From positions 1-16,435 of the forward strand of contig JAKAMD010000030.1 of the NCBI GenBank assembly GCA_021823875.1: a stretch of 16,435 nucleotides of DNA, written 5' to 3'. Source of the DNA: Pseudomonadota bacterium (lineage in GTDB: Bacteria > Pseudomonadota > Alphaproteobacteria > Rhizobiales > Xanthobacteraceae). Position numbers and translations under genes: made by a program. Position 1 is the stretch's first letter. Each line of letters opens with the position of its first letter. The notes below the pieces were generated by a model, which worked only from the letters and a program-made list of their open reading frames with translations, did not search any database and was not told where the DNA came from. This document shows, one piece after another, positions 7,637-14,255 of the stretch.

Positions 7637-7924
7637 ATGACCCAGACCAGCAACCGCATTTTCGACGAGATGGCGCGTCTGATGAACGATGCCGCCGGGG
7701 TCGCGCAAGGGGTACGGCGCGAATTCGACACCCTGTTCCGCGCCCAGGCCGAGCGAATCCTGCGCGATTTGGATGTGGTCCAGCGCGACGAGTTCGAGGC
7801 GGTCAAGGAAATGGCTCGCTTGGCCCGTGAAGAGAACGAGGCATTGAAAGCACGCCTTGAGGCGCTCGAGGGCAAGGCCGACAAGCCGGCCAAAAAGGCC
7901 AAGGACGCCCCGCCGGCCGATTGA
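7637..7924 (+). CDS. ubiK: ubiquinone biosynthesis accessory factor UbiK (YqiC/BMFP family)
   Basis: A 95-residue protein of the YqiC/BMFP family. In E. coli and Salmonella UbiK is needed for efficient aerobic ubiquinone synthesis and binds lipids and UbiJ; Brucella BMFP is membrane-fusogenic in vitro. Residues 1-35 form an amphipathic helix (SNRIFDEMARLMNDAAGVAQ). Residues about 45-80 form the trimeric coiled coil (QRDEFEAVKEMARLAREENE), and the tail is Lys/Pro/Ala-rich (KADKPAKKAKDAPPAD). The ATG at 7637 follows GGGGGA at a somewhat long spacing. It is divergent from lgt and upstream of rplY on the same strand, but a good promoter inside the 138-bp gap suggests rplY is transcribed separately. 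Confidence 0.87.
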   Translation: MTQTSNRIFDEMARLMNDAAGVAQGVRREFDTLFRAQAERILRDLDVVQRDEFEAVKEMARLAREENEALKARLEALEGKADKPAKKAKDAPPAD

Positions 7925-7934
7925 TCGGCTTTTC

Positions 7935-7963
7935 TTGCCCTTTTTGTCCCCCGCCGCTATAAG
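7935..7963 (+). promoter_or_regulatory. rplY: Candidate sigma-70 promoter of rplY
   Basis: TTGCCC (7935-7940) and TATAAG (7958-7963) have an exact 17-bp spacer. The implied start near 7970 gives a leader of about 93 nt that contains two hairpins before the rplY ATG. Confidence 0.55.
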
Positions 7964-7972
7964 GCGGCCCGA

Positions 7973-8035
7973 AACGCGGCCCCCGGCACCCCTGGAGGCT
8001 CGCCGCGTTCGTGGGCGGCGGAAAAGCCGCCTTTT
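7973..8035 (+). promoter_or_regulatory. Structured rplY leader with terminator-like hairpin (possible attenuator)
   Basis: Two successive stems lie between the promoter and the rplY start. Stem 1 is AACGCGGC (7973-7980) with GCCGCGTT (8002-8009). Stem 2 is GGCGGC (8014-8019) with GCCGCC (8026-8031), closing a GGAAAA loop and followed by TTTT (8032-8035), as in an intrinsic terminator. GCCGC at 8002-8006 can pair instead with GCGGC at 8015-8019, which would break both stems, so the two folds exclude each other. Alternatively stem 2 is simply the ubiK terminator. Confidence 0.45.
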
Positions 8036-8062
8036 CCCATAGACTTAGAAGAGGTTACGACA

Positions 8063-8782
8063 ATGGCCACCGTGCAAGAGATGAAGGCGACGGTGCGCCC
8101 GAAAGGCGGCAAGGGGGCCGCACGGGCAGCACGTTATTCCGGCCGCGTGCCGGGCGTGATTTACGGCGACAACAAACCCCCGATGATGGTGCTGATCGAG
8201 CACGACGAGCTGAAGAAGCGCATCTATGCAGGCCGCTTCCTCACCACGCTCTACGATCTCGACATCGACGGCACCAAGCATCGCGTGATCCCGCGCGATT
8301 TCCAGCTCGACGCGCTCAAGGATCTGCCGATGCATGTCGACTTCCTGCGGGTGGCGGAAGGCGCCAAGATTCGCGTGCACATTCCGGTGCACGTGCTCAA
8401 TACCGACCAGTCGCCCGGCGTGAAGCGCGGTGGCGCCGTCAACATCGTCACCCACAGCGTCGAGGTGATCTGCCCGGCCGAGTCGATCCCGGATGCCATC
8501 GAGGTCGACATCGCTGGCGTCGACATCAACCACTCCAAGCACCTCAGCGAAATTGCGCTGCCGCCCGAAGTGAAGGTGATCGGCCGTGCCGACATGACGC
8601 TGGTGACTGTGGTGCCGCCGTCCGGCTACGCCGAAGAGCTCAAGGCCGCCGCCGAAGCTGCGGCTGCCGCTGCGGCTGCCGCGGCTGCGCCTGGCGCCGA
8701 AGGGGCTGCTGCTGCGCCTGGTGCGGCGCCTGCTGCTGCCGCGCCGGCTGCGGGTGCTTCGCCCGCGCCCGAGAAGAAGTGA
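8063..8782 (+). CDS. rplY: 50S ribosomal protein L25/general stress protein Ctc
   Basis: Binds 5S rRNA in the large ribosomal subunit. The 239-residue product is of the long CTC/TL5 type. The N-terminal L25 domain (1 to about 95) shows GKGAARAARYSGRVPGVIYG (17-36), RRVIPRDFQLD-type residues near 75-84 and MHVDFLRVAEG. The C-terminal beta domain (about 96-190) contains IPVHVLNTDQSPGVKRGG and ends near VTVVPPSGYAEEL. The last 45 residues are an Ala/Pro/Gly run ending SPAPEKK, which is common in alphaproteobacterial homologues and probably disordered. The ATG at 8063 follows AGAAGAGG. It has its own promoter and a hairpin-rich leader, and is followed by pth after a palindromic repeat. Confidence 0.95.
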   Translation: MATVQEMKATVRPKGGKGAARAARYSGRVPGVIYGDNKPPMMVLIEHDELKKRIYAGRFLTTLYDLDIDGTKHRVIPRDFQLDALKDLPMHVDFLRVAEGAKIRVHIPVHVLNTDQSPGVKRGGAVNIVTHSVEVICPAESIPDAIEVDIAGVDINHSKHLSEIALPPEVKVIGRADMTLVTVVPPSGYAEELKAAAEAAAAAAAAAAAPGAEGAAAAPGAAPAAAAPAAGASPAPEKK

Positions 8783-8788
8783 GACGGC

Positions 8789-8839
8789 GGCGCGTGATCC
8801 CGAAAAGTGGGTACCAGTTTTCGGACCAGATCACGCGCC
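8789..8839. repeat. Dispersed-type palindromic element between rplY and pth
   Basis: A 51-bp near-palindrome. The outer arms GGCGCGTGATC (8789-8799) and GATCACGCGCC (8829-8839) are perfect, and the inner arms CCGAAAA (8800-8806) and TTTTCGG (8818-8824) enclose GGTACC. The GATCCCGAAAAGTGGG ... TTTTCGG ... GATC pattern is one I recall as a frequent intergenic repeat in rhizobial genomes. It begins 6 bp after the rplY stop. There is no T-run, so it is not a classical terminator. Confidence 0.75.
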
Positions 8840-8906
8840 CACCACTAAAAGACGCCTCACGTTTTCCGGCGTTTTGGTTGAGGGCGGCGGCGACGCCGTT
8901 GACGCC

Positions 8907-9515
8907 ATGCTGCTCTTGGTCGGCCTCGGCAATCCCGGCTCGCGCTACGTCAACAACCGGCACAATGTCGGCTTCATGGCGGTGCAGGCGATTGCGCGGC
9001 GCCACAACATCTCGCCCTGGCGGCGCAAGTTCCAGGGCGTGGCGGTGGAAGGCACGATCGCCGGCGAACGCGTCACGCTGCTCCTGCCGGGCACTTATAT
9101 GAACGAGTCGGGGCGCGCGGTGCAGGAAGCCGCGCGCTTCTACAAGGTCGAGCCCGGCCAGATCCTGGTGTTCCACGACGAGCTCGAACTGAAGCCTGGC
9201 AAGGTGCGGGTGAAGACCGGCGGCGGCAATGCCGGCCACAATGGCCTGCGTTCGCTCTCCGCCCATGTCGGCAACGACTACAAGCGCGTGCGCATCGGCA
9301 TCGGGCATCCGGGCGACAAGAAGCTGGTGGAGCACTACGTGCTGCAGGATTTCGCCAAGGACGAATGCCCCTGGGTGGAAACCCTGTGCGAGGTGATCGC
9401 CGACAATGCGGGGCTGCTGGTCGAGGGCAGGGACGCGAGCTTCCAGAACAAAGTCCATCTGGCCATGCAGGCCAAGGGCTTCGACGACGACAAGGAGCCG
9501 TCCGGCTCCGACTGA
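8907..9515 (+). CDS. pth: peptidyl-tRNA hydrolase
   Basis: Hydrolyses the ester bond of peptidyl-tRNAs that drop off stalled ribosomes, returning free tRNA. The 202-residue product has the usual length. Landmarks are LLVGLGNPGSRYVNNRHNVG (3-22, including the catalytic His20), PGTYMNESGRAV (61-72), FHDELELKPGKVRVK (89-103), GGGNAGHNGLRSL (105-117) and RVRIGIGHPG (127-136). The ATG at 8907 begins the conserved MLLLVGLGNPG. The frame continues open upstream through the palindromic repeat into rplY, but that stretch is not Pth sequence. The ribosome-binding site is poor. The rplY-pth-ychF order is common in Hyphomicrobiales and groups translation-maintenance functions. Confidence 0.97.
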   Translation: MLLLVGLGNPGSRYVNNRHNVGFMAVQAIARRHNISPWRRKFQGVAVEGTIAGERVTLLLPGTYMNESGRAVQEAARFYKVEPGQILVFHDELELKPGKVRVKTGGGNAGHNGLRSLSAHVGNDYKRVRIGIGHPGDKKLVEHYVLQDFAKDECPWVETLCEVIADNAGLLVEGRDASFQNKVHLAMQAKGFDDDKEPSGSD

Positions 9516-9547
9516 TGAATTGAGTTTAAAGAGACGCGGATAAATCC

Positions 9548-10654
9548 ATGGGTTTCAAATGCGGCATCGTCGGCCTGCCGAATGTCGGCAAGTCGACGCT
9601 CTTCAATGCGTTGACCGAGACGGCGGCGGCGCAGGCGGCCAATTATCCGTTCTGCACCATCGAGCCCAATGTCGGTGAGATCGCGGTGCCGGACCCGCGG
9701 CAGCAAAAGCTGGCGACGCTCGGCAAGTCGGCCGAGATCATCCCGACTCGTATCACTTTCGTCGATATCGCCGGCCTGGTGCGCGGCGCCTCGAAAGGCG
9801 AGGGGCTCGGCAACCAGTTCCTCGCCAATATCCGCGAGGTCGATGCCATCGTCCATGTGGTGCGCTGCTTCGAGGACTCGGACGTCACCCATGTGGAAGG
9901 CAAGATCGATCCGATTGCCGACATCGAGACCATCGAAACCGAGCTGATGCTCGCCGATCTCGAGTCGCTGGAAAAGCGCATCGACAATCTGAGCAAGAAG
10001 GCCAAAGGCTCGGGCGAGGACGCCAAGCTCGCCAAGGAAACGCTCGATCTGATTAATCGCGCGCTCGTATTGCTGCGCGACGGCAAGCCGGCGCGCCTGG
10101 TCGAACGCAAGCCCGAGGAAGAAAGGCTATTCCACTCGCTCGGGCTGCTCACCTCCGCGCCCGTGCTCTATGCCTGCAATGTGGATGAAGGCGCTGCCGC
10201 GACCGGTAACGATTTCTCGCGCAAGGTTGAAGCGCGCGCCAAGGAAGAAGGTGCCGTCGCGGTGGTGATCTCGGCCAAGATCGAGTCGGAAATCGCGGTG
10301 CTGCCGCCGGCCGAGCGCGCCGAATTTCTCGAAGCCGTGGGCCTGAAGGAAACCGGGCTCGACCGGCTGATCCGCGCCGGCTACGCGCTCCTGCATCTGG
10401 TGACCTATTTCACCGTCGGTCCGAAAGAGACGCGGGCCTGGACCATCACGCAAGGAACCAAGGCGCCGCAGGCGGCCGGCGTGATCCATAGCGATTTCGA
10501 GAAGGGCTTCATCCGCGCCGAGACCATCGGCTATGACGACTTCATCGCCTGCGGCGGCGAGGTCGGCGCCAAGGAAGCCGGCAAGATGCGGCTGGAAGGC
10601 AAGGACTACGTGGTCGCCGACGGCGACGTGATGCATTTCCGCTTCGCCACCTAA
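9548..10654 (+). CDS. ychF: redox-regulated ribosome-binding ATPase YchF (OLA1 family)
   Basis: A 368-residue Obg-family P-loop protein that prefers ATP and binds the ribosome; it is linked to stress and translation control. The G1 motif GLPNVGKST is at residues 9-17, the switch/G3 region DIAGLVRGASKGEGLGNQFL starts at 73, and the NVDE motif (the YchF form of NKxD, explaining ATP use) is at 211-214. A coiled region spans roughly 125-175, and the C-terminal TGS domain (about 284-366) contains FTVGPKETRAWTI and ends VMHFRFAT. The ATG at 9548 is preceded by an A/G-rich stretch (AAAGAGACGCGG). It follows pth by 32 bp and is probably cotranscribed. Length and motifs are all standard. Confidence 0.97.
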   Translation: MGFKCGIVGLPNVGKSTLFNALTETAAAQAANYPFCTIEPNVGEIAVPDPRQQKLATLGKSAEIIPTRITFVDIAGLVRGASKGEGLGNQFLANIREVDAIVHVVRCFEDSDVTHVEGKIDPIADIETIETELMLADLESLEKRIDNLSKKAKGSGEDAKLAKETLDLINRALVLLRDGKPARLVERKPEEERLFHSLGLLTSAPVLYACNVDEGAAATGNDFSRKVEARAKEEGAVAVVISAKIESEIAVLPPAERAEFLEAVGLKETGLDRLIRAGYALLHLVTYFTVGPKETRAWTITQGTKAPQAAGVIHSDFEKGFIRAETIGYDDFIACGGEVGAKEAGKMRLEGKDYVVADGDVMHFRFAT

Positions 10655-10671
10655 GGCGCGGTGCGCATTGA

Positions 10672-10890
10672 ACCTCGGCGCGATCTCCCGCGCGCGGCAA
10701 ACAGCCGTTCATCCGCAACGCGTTCGAAGCGCCCGGCCTTGCGGATCAGGCCTACGAGCTGCAAGCCGTCACGACCGACACGGATCAGAACGGCAACCAG
10801 TTCTTTGTCACCATCACGCTGTCGGCCAATTCCAAGGCCGCGCTGAAGGAGGCCGAGCCCGCCTATCTGGCGATCCTGCGGAAGTATTGA
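10672..10890 (+). pseudogene. Start-less coding remnant downstream of ychF, family unrecognised
   Basis: Seventy-two codons in one frame read as normal protein: KQPFIRNAFEAPGLADQAY, then ELQAVTTDTDQNGNQFFVTI, then SANSKAALKEAEPAYLAILR, KY and a TGA at 10888-10890. Third positions are GC-rich like the neighbours. A stop (10669-10671) closes the frame upstream, and there is no ATG, GTG or TTG in frame before the conserved-looking part. The GTG at 10661 and TTG at 10668 are in other frames. I read this as the 3' end of a gene whose start was lost by deletion or frameshift, with the join near 10670-10700. A translated tail brought in by frameshift is less likely. No function can be assigned. Confidence 0.5.
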
Positions 10891-10929
10891 GTGGTCATCC
10901 GCCTTGGCGGATTTTGTGCGCCGCGCGGG

Positions 10930-11316
10930 TCAATGCGTTTTCGGCTTGATTTGGTGCGCCACCGCCGCCGGCAAGACATCAAGATAAGGCCCCAGCAGGA
11001 AGGCTTCGCCCGAGCCCGCGCCATAGATGCGATCATGCGCGCGGACCATGATGCGCACTAGGCCGTCGCAGGCGGCGATCGAGTCGGTGATCAGGTCGTT
11101 GATCTCGTTCGGCCGCATCTCGGCTCGATAGCGCGGATCGGCGAGCGCCGCCCGCACAATGCAGGTCGTCGCGTGCTGCACCAGCGGCAGCAGCGCGGCA
11201 TCGCGTTCCGGCATCGACATATGCAGCCAGGCCGTGCGGTCGGTGTTGGTAATGGAAGGGTCGTCAAACGATACATTCAACACAAGCGACAATCCGAAAA
11301 GCGATTCAAGGATCAT
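10930..11316 (-). CDS. conserved hypothetical protein, 128 aa
   Basis: I do not recognise the family. The product begins with a short hydrophobic stretch (MILESLFGLSLVLNVSF) too short and too acidic for a clear signal peptide. A helical middle follows (SMPERDAALLPLVQHATTCI, then ADPRYRAEMRPNEINDLITD and SIAACDGLVRIMVRAHDRIY). It ends with GAGSGEAFLLGPYLDVLPAA and a basic KPKTH. The frame is open to 11553, but the upstream part has the composition of non-coding sequence. The ATG at 11316 is therefore preferred, although its ribosome-binding site is weak. Convergent with ychF and the remnant behind it; the gap to the remnant's stop is 39 bp. Confidence 0.6.
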   Translation of the reverse strand: MILESLFGLSLVLNVSFDDPSITNTDRTAWLHMSMPERDAALLPLVQHATTCIVRAALADPRYRAEMRPNEINDLITDSIAACDGLVRIMVRAHDRIYGAGSGEAFLLGPYLDVLPAAVAHQIKPKTH

Positions 11317-11603
11317 CTCAGGTGCCTTGTGCGAATCAGGGATTGTGACGTTGGTAGCAAGCCTTGAGTCGTGCCGCACGCGAAAACCACAAGACGTTCG
11401 GTGACGATGGCGCGGGAGCGAGGCGAAAGGGCCGTAAGGGATTCGCGGCATTAATGTTTTGCCCGGCAGTATGCCGACCGCGTATGACGACGGAGAAATG
11501 GTCGTCGATGACGGCGCGCGATTGAAACAAAACAAAGGTAAGCGATTCACCAAACTGATGTTTTCGCCTTAAGACGCGCCGCCGGGCCGGAACAAGATCG
11601 CGG
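11317..11603. other. Divergent intergenic region, nothing assigned
   Basis: Open frames here are extensions of the neighbouring genes with no convincing composition or start sites. I saw no strong hairpin, promoter pair or RNA gene. It should contain the promoters of the divergent genes on either side. Confidence 0.5.
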
Positions 11604-11621
11604 GTGCGGTGTTACGGAGGC

Positions 11622-11852
11622 ATGCGGGCAAAACTCCATAGGCGTCGTCGCCGTTGGTTGCCGGGCATGCTGGCGACCGACGCTGATGCGCTGATGACCC
11701 CCGATCAGGCCGTGCTGCTCAGGCAGCTTGCCATTGATGCCTACGAGCCGGACGCGTTCGCGGAACGCCTAACGCGCGGCGAGGCCGAGCTTCGCATTGC
11801 CATGTTGCGGGCGAAGTTGAAGCGCATCGGGGAGCCGCCGCATACGCTTTGA
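11622..11852 (+). CDS. DUF3072-like small protein
   Basis: A 76-residue protein in this reading. The C-terminal half fits my recollection of the DUF3072 family: MTPDQAVLLRQLAIDAYEPD, then AFAERLTRGEAELRIAMLRA, then KLKRIGEPPHTL, with the family's ending in PPHTL. The N-terminal part (RAKLHRRRRRWLPGMLA) is very basic and may not all be translated. Three starts are possible: ATG 11622 has GGAGG only 1 nt away, ATG 11667 has no clear site, and ATG 11694 would give just the domain. The function of the family is unknown; the short helical unit with a Thr-X-Gly-Glu-Ala step suggests a small binding domain. Confidence 0.65.
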   Translation: MRAKLHRRRRRWLPGMLATDADALMTPDQAVLLRQLAIDAYEPDAFAERLTRGEAELRIAMLRAKLKRIGEPPHTL

Positions 11853-12170
11853 AGTGCCATGGTGTGAGGCGATGCGTTCGCCGTGTCTGCGGGACGGGGG
11901 CGTTCGACCGGTGGTATAACGGACGTGCGGTTTTCCGATGCGGATCGTCGAAAAGGCGGAGCCGGGTACCCATGTGCGCTTTCGTTGCATCAAGCTTGGG
12001 CGGCGTTAATCGACCGCATTGAATTCGTATGGAACGCCTCGAAGGCGCATTAACCCTTGTTTTTCAACCCCTTTGTTCGTTTTTGAGGGTGCGGAGCAGA
12101 TATGCACGCGGCGCGGGACGCTGGATTTTGGCGCTCACAAGCCTTATTTTTAGCGTCGAGGAGTAGATGT
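11853..12170. other. Intergenic region before the 83-aa protein gene
   Basis: No gene is supported in these 318 bp. There is a small perfect hairpin CGCCT-CGA-AGGCG at 12035-12047 with a T-rich stretch some 13 nt downstream, too distant for a standard terminator. The last 60 bp hold the ribosome-binding region of the next gene. No promoter pair with good spacing was seen. Confidence 0.45.
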
Positions 12171-12422
12171 ATGTCGATGATTAACTACCGCGCCCCTTCC
12201 GAACTGTTTCCGAGCCGGAGCCGGAAGTCGCGGCGCCCGATCGGTTACAAGCGCTTTCCCACCGCGGCTGAGGCGATCCGCTTCGCCATGGAGGAACTGC
12301 CGCCGGACCTCTTGCTCGGCGCTTATCTCGAGGTCGAGGAACGCCGGTTCGACGGCAATGGCATCCGCCGTCTGTACGAGAGCGCCGACTATCCGCTGCC
12401 GCGCAAAGCCGTCGCGAACTAA
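12171..12422 (+). CDS. conserved small protein, 83 aa, unknown function
   Basis: The ATG at 12171 is preceded by GAGGAG with 7-nt spacing, a strong site that fixes the start against the longer frame from 12102. The N-terminus is basic and probably unstructured (PSRSRKSRRPIGYKRF, 14-29). Next is a helix TAAEAIRFAMEELPPDLL (31-48), then GAYLEVEERRFDGNGIRRLY (50-69), then ESADYPLPRKAVAN. Proteins of this pattern are, to my recollection, common in Hyphomicrobiales without known function. The basic arm plus the acidic helix could suit a nucleic-acid or ribosome partner, but that is only inference. It is followed by a GC-rich hairpin. Confidence 0.78.
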   Translation: MSMINYRAPSELFPSRSRKSRRPIGYKRFPTAAEAIRFAMEELPPDLLLGAYLEVEERRFDGNGIRRLYESADYPLPRKAVAN

Positions 12423-12438
12423 CGCAGCCGTAAAAGAA

Positions 12439-12456
12439 CCCCGCCGGGGCGGGCCT
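12439..12456 (+). terminator. Weak GC-rich hairpin behind the 83-aa protein gene
   Basis: CCCGC (12440-12444) pairs with GCGGG (12449-12453) around CGGG, followed by CCTT. It resembles a decayed intrinsic terminator without a proper T-run. Confidence 0.3.
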
Positions 12457-12671
12457 TAAGTTGTCGGGAGGAGATCACTTCAGCACGAAGCTGCGCGCCA
12501 CCGCGCTGTGGCCGTGCCTCCTGCTGTCGCGCGCCGGCCTGTGCCGGTGCGCTTGCGATCGCCGACACTGTAGCGATGGCTGGGCGGTGCGGGAGGTGTC
12601 CCGTTCCGCTGTTGCCGCAATCCACAGCGTCCCGTTGCTATTGCCGATGGCGGCCTGCGCGCGCGGCCCGC
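12457..12671. other. Region with open frames on both strands but no supportable gene
   Basis: The minus frame ending at 12475 closes with ARSFVLK and shares a start region with the coiled-coil gene. Another minus frame holds a signal-like run ATVSAIASAPAQA. The plus frame is Cys/Arg-rich. None has a ribosome-binding site or a domain I recognise, so the stretch may be a decayed gene. Confidence 0.35.
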
Positions 12672-13136
12672 TCAACCGGCTGAGCGTTGTCCGGGCGGCT
12701 GCCCATTCTTCCATTGCGTCAGGCTGTCACCGATCACCTTCATCGCCGTCATGGCGGCATGGCTGAGGCTGGCATAGCCGGCGATCTCGCGGGTGACGCG
12801 GTCGCCTTCGTTGCGCAGCATGTCGCGCACGCCCTGGAGTTCGAGGATGACGCGATCGATCTCCTCCATGGAGGCAGTGGAGACGCGCTTGATCAGTGCG
12901 TTCAGATGATCGGCGACCGCCGGATCGGCGGTCTGCTCCATCGCGGCGCGTGCGCGCCGTGCGAGCGAAACATCGCGCCGCACGAATTCGCGGATCTCGC
13001 CTTCGAAAGCGTTGACCGCGGCATCGACTTCGCCCAGTTTCTCCGGTGTGTGCCGCTCCGCCGCGAGCGGTTCCGCGTCGCTGTGGTCGGGATTGCTATT
13101 CTCCGCAACGAGCCGTTCGGATCTGATCGCTGTCAT
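12672..13136 (-). CDS. predicted alpha-helical/coiled-coil protein, unknown function
   Basis: A 154-residue soluble protein with no signal peptide or membrane segment. Residues about 35-135 are almost entirely helical: EVDAAVNAFEGEIREFVRRD, DVSLARRARAAMEQTADPAV, NALIKRVSTASMEEIDRVIL and ELQGVRDMLRNEGDRVTREI. The C-terminus is GQPPGQRSAG. The ATG at 13136 has GGGAG 6 nt upstream, so the frame beyond it (to 13202) is not used. A perfect 20-bp palindrome at 13154-13173 lies 17 bp before the start and probably overlaps the promoter or leader. Family unrecognised. Phasin-like or signalling four-helix proteins share this look, but I cannot assign it. Confidence 0.75.
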   Translation of the reverse strand: MTAIRSERLVAENSNPDHSDAEPLAAERHTPEKLGEVDAAVNAFEGEIREFVRRDVSLARRARAAMEQTADPAVADHLNALIKRVSTASMEEIDRVILELQGVRDMLRNEGDRVTREIAGYASLSHAAMTAMKVIGDSLTQWKNGQPPGQRSAG

Positions 13137-13153
13137 GCTTTGCTCCCGCTTGA

Positions 13154-13173
13154 AGCGCAAATGCGTTTGCGCT
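13154..13173. promoter_or_regulatory. Perfect palindrome upstream of the coiled-coil protein gene (operator or leader hairpin)
   Basis: AGCGCAAA-TGCG-TTTGCGCT is an 8-bp perfect inverted repeat around 4 nt. It lies between the ribosome-binding site of the 12672-13136 gene and the next gene upstream. No T-run follows, so a binding site or a leader hairpin fits better than a terminator. Confidence 0.5.
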
Positions 13174-13263
13174 GACGCCCCCGCCAATTCAAATTGCCGC
13201 ATGCAACTGGGGCGGTGGTGGGGCGTGAGCGGGGCAGGATCGCGGCGATAGCGCGCGTTGTCC

Positions 13264-14133
13264 TCACCAATTCAGCTTGAAGCCGGCGGTGATGCTTTTG
13301 TTGATGGTCGGTTCGCCGAGATCGGTGACCGAAGTGGTCACATGCAGCGCACCGAACAGTTTCTGGTCCGCGCTCAGCGTGTTGTGGGTGACCGGATCGT
13401 TGCTGGCCGATGCGACCGCGGCGCCGAGCGTGGTGCCGGTCGGCAGGATGTCGAACTTGACGCCGCGTTCGTTGCTCCACACCGGCGCCGGCGCGGTGCC
13501 GCTGGACGCTTGCGGCAGCGCCGTCACCGGCAGGCCGGAGGGCGCCGCCGGCGCCGTGTCGAACGTGCCCAGCGTATCGGTGACCGCGTAGCTGTCGCGC
13601 AGCGTGAGCGAGAAGTCGCCGCCGAGCGGAATCGCATGCTGCAACGTGGTGCCAAGCCGGCCTCGATCGCTGTCGGGATCGATGCGGGCATTGACGCTGC
13701 CGAGATTGGACACGCCCACCGAGGCCCAGGCCGCGCCCGAATTGTCGCCGCTTGCGCTGCCCGGCAATGGCGCGCCCGGCTGATAATTCACTGGCGGTGC
13801 GGCGGCCACGTTCAGGTCGATGCCGATCTTGCTGTCCCAGTCGCTCGGCAACGGCTGCGTGATGGCGATGGTGCCGGAACCATCCGGCTTGTCGTGGCCA
13901 TTGACGGCAAGCCCTGGCGGTGCCGGGAGCTGCGGCAGGTTCAGCGATTTTGTCGGCGTATTCGCGGCGGCCACCGGATCGAACACCAAGGCCTGACTGA
14001 GCAGCGCGCTGTCCTCGGCGCTGAGCGGCGCGCCGCTGTCGGTGGTGGCAGCTTCATCGGCGGTCGCGGCAAGCGGCGTGGCGACGAGCGCGAGCAGCAC
14101 GAGAGCGCGACATGCGGCGGTCTCGGCGCGCAT
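13264..14133 (-). CDS. predicted secreted/outer-membrane beta-structured protein
   Basis: A 289-residue product with a signal peptide (RALVLLALVATPLAATA, cleavage after about residue 25). A Ser/Ala/Pro-rich segment follows. The rest, from about residue 105, alternates polar and hydrophobic residues in strand-like fashion: KIGIDLNVAAA, WASVGVSNLGSVNARID, GDFSLTLRDSYAVTDTLG, GVKFDILPTGTTLGAAVA, KLFGALHVTTSVTDLGE. It ends SITAGFKLNW, and a terminal aromatic residue is expected for outer-membrane barrels handled by the BAM machinery. The ATG at 14133 has GAGG 9 nt upstream; ATG 14151 is an alternative that adds six residues. Far-upstream frame extension to 14655 overlaps another gene and is rejected. 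I do not recognise a named family; a porin-like or autotransporter-like role is not shown. Confidence 0.75.
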   Translation of the reverse strand: MRAETAACRALVLLALVATPLAATADEAATTDSGAPLSAEDSALLSQALVFDPVAAANTPTKSLNLPQLPAPPGLAVNGHDKPDGSGTIAITQPLPSDWDSKIGIDLNVAAAPPVNYQPGAPLPGSASGDNSGAAWASVGVSNLGSVNARIDPDSDRGRLGTTLQHAIPLGGDFSLTLRDSYAVTDTLGTFDTAPAAPSGLPVTALPQASSGTAPAPVWSNERGVKFDILPTGTTLGAAVASASNDPVTHNTLSADQKLFGALHVTTSVTDLGEPTINKSITAGFKLNW

Positions 14134-14255
14134 GGAATTTGGCCTCGTCATGGTCGTCGGGTTTTCACAGACATGCAGGATCGCCGCCGATTGGTTAAGC
14201 CTTGCTTGCTTCTTGCCGGGGAACTTTGGCGAAGCTGTGAAACTGTTTTGGCATG

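Noticed and set aside
8640..8770. GCT/GCC-rich repetitive tract in rplY as a possible microsatellite
   Set aside because: It encodes the ordinary Ala-rich tail of long L25 proteins and uses mixed codons, so it is not a simple DNA repeat.
8640..9458. 272-codon minus-strand frame over rplY and pth
   Set aside because: Antisense to two certain genes; His/Ala/Val-rich shadow.
10928..10938. Third copy of GGTCAATGCGT, also at 5132 and 16095 neighbourhoods
   Set aside because: It lacks the TTGA half-site and overlaps the stop codon of the 128-aa protein gene, so it is most likely chance.
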